DNA from: Eurosta solidaginis
Taxonomy: Eukaryota; Arthropoda; Insecta; Diptera; Tephritidae
Direction: 5' to 3'
DNA: 64,000 nucleotides
Assembly: GCF_040869045.1 (NCBI RefSeq)
Contig: NC_090319.1
Coordinates: 176,674,645-176,738,644 of the forward strand
Shown: piece by piece, positions 63,156 to 64,000 of the stretch
Numbering within the stretch: position 1 is the stretch's first letter
How the letters are laid out: each line of letters opens with the position of its first letter
Program-made: the position numbers and the translations under genes
The notes under the pieces: generated by a model
Told to the model about the DNA's origin: nothing
Database searches by the model: none
What the model saw: only the letters and a program-made list of their open reading frames with translations

Positions 63156-63276
63156 TGTTATGTAGCTTTGTGTTTAGGGACAGAACGGGGAAGCATGCTT
63201 GCTGGCCCCAGCTAGCTCGTCGGATGGGGGGGGGGGGGGGGGGGGGGAGGTTTCCTAAACACAAAGCTACATAACA
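63156..63276 (+). repeat. Short LTR-like structure with inverted ends and G run
   Basis: It starts TGTTATGTAGCTTTGTG and ends CACAAAGCTACATAACA; the first and last 23 bases are inverted copies. Inside is a run of 22 G (63226-63247). Four bases downstream is a tRNA-like primer site. A folded-back element or a very short 5' LTR would both fit. Confidence 0.45.
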
Positions 63277-63280
63277 AAAA

Positions 63281-63292
63281 TGGCGCCCAACG
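63281..63292 (+). other. Candidate lysine-tRNA-like primer-binding site
   Basis: TGGCGCCCAACG lies four bases after the LTR-like segment. It fits the start of primer sites used with lysine tRNA. Confidence 0.45.
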
Positions 63293-64000
63293 CAATAGCC
63301 CAGTTACTTCTTTATTTTAACATTATTCATCTGTTTTACCTTTCTTTTAGTTGTACTCTTTTTGAATTTCTTTGCATTTTCTTGCTAACTTTTTTTGCTT
63401 TACTTTTAGTAATGTTCATCCTATCAAGTATTCTATTTTTTTCTTCTGTCTTCTTTTAATTTTTCCTGATCTTATATTTCCTTCTTCGGACGTTAAAGAT
63501 TTGCTGAGCTACTTTGCACTAGTTTAGACTTCAGGCGAATGTGGCCAGTGAATGAGGTAGGGGGGATACGTGGCTTCTATTGGGAGTACCTTTTACAGAT
63601 TCTCGAATATGTGGAAATCGGGATCTCAGTACAGAGCCGTATATATTTAAAAACGCAGCCAGATTGGCCTAATGGAGTCTTTCAAGGTTAGCTACCATTT
63701 GCAGGTTTTCGCAATCTGCACATGTGAGGTTAGCGGGAGGATTTCAATGAAAAGATGCTTTTGTATACAACGGATGTGCGTCCAGCTACTGATATTCAGA
63801 TAGGGTAGGCTGATGTCGTGCATCAAACCAAATAGGGGATTGGCAAACGTTGACTTAGACAAGGACAGCCGGACCGGCGACGTTTGATCGGCTCTCACAC
63901 CGCTGAACATCTGATCCAACTCCAATACCACACCAACAACAATATAGTCATTTTGATAAAGAAAAGTTTTTTTTTTAATAATATTCATATAATTTGTATA
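63293..64000. other. No gene recognised
   Basis: It would be the internal region if 63156-63276 is a 5' LTR. No gag motif on the plus strand; the 98-aa minus frame 63692-63988 has no recognised domain. Confidence 0.3.

Overview
The window is a eukaryotic, AT-rich, transposon-dense stretch, almost certainly from a brachyceran fly and possibly a tephritid. The element families point to Diptera: copia, several gypsy lineages including one of 412/mdg1 type, LOA/I-type LINEs with RNase H, RTE, Penelope-like, Transib, PIF/Harbinger and hAT. The species call is inference. There are no prokaryotic operons and no rRNA, tRNA or CRISPR loci. Only one short spliced gene (52923-53395, minus) looks like host coding sequence. 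Nearly everything else is mobile DNA, mostly dead, and much of it nested.

Left third (1-22187). A decayed Harbinger element (R1, 1-1318) sits inside a gypsy gag fragment. It is followed by a 5' copia piece (1546-2693), a gypsy integrase piece (3029-4025), a Transib element with both ends (4039-7016) and a stray LTR (7017-8057). From 8058 to 22187 one minus-strand LINE (LINE-A, LOA/I-like) has been opened three times. A gypsy element (GypA, 8465-13419, TATA duplication) carries a second copy of R1. A gag-protease LTR element (13575-18775) has long GC-rich LTRs and no reverse transcriptase. The third interruption is a piece of another LINE (LINE-B, 18965-20543).

Middle (22188-37262). A 412/mdg1-like gypsy element (GypB, plus strand, 22188-34202) has two small extra ORFs before gag. 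Its 5' LTR holds a tRNA-derived SINE with a 13-base duplication. Its leader holds a complete hAT element (23347-26972) with a perfect 8-base duplication. Next comes a LINE-A 3' part, opened by a Harbinger-type MITE (TTA duplication) that itself holds a second SINE, and then a 5'-truncated RTE with a 12-base duplication.

Tandem duplication (36917-51752). A block of about 8.4 kb (RTE tail, LINE-A tail, a non-coding dipteran repeat, LINE-B tail, LTR within LTR, LINE-C and LINE-A ORF2) is followed head-to-tail by a second copy that lacks about 2 kb. A solo LTR with ATAT duplications follows (51980-52519).

Right end (52520-64000). After the host-like exons and a hAT MITE (53596-54180) comes a 7.2-kb PIF/Harbinger element (54553-61769). 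It has recognisable terminal repeats, an ATA duplication and two convergent genes: a spliced Myb/SANT-like DNA-binding protein (plus) and a spliced DDE transposase (minus) broken by one 17-base tandem duplication. A Penelope-like element with an open RT plus GIY-YIG frame and a hammerhead-like motif is nested in it. The end of the window holds a LINE-A tail and a short LTR-like structure followed by a lysine-tRNA-like primer site.

The genes do not form a pathway. The window is best read as a stratigraphy of insertions, several of them dated relative to each other by target-site duplications and by the open frames they interrupt.
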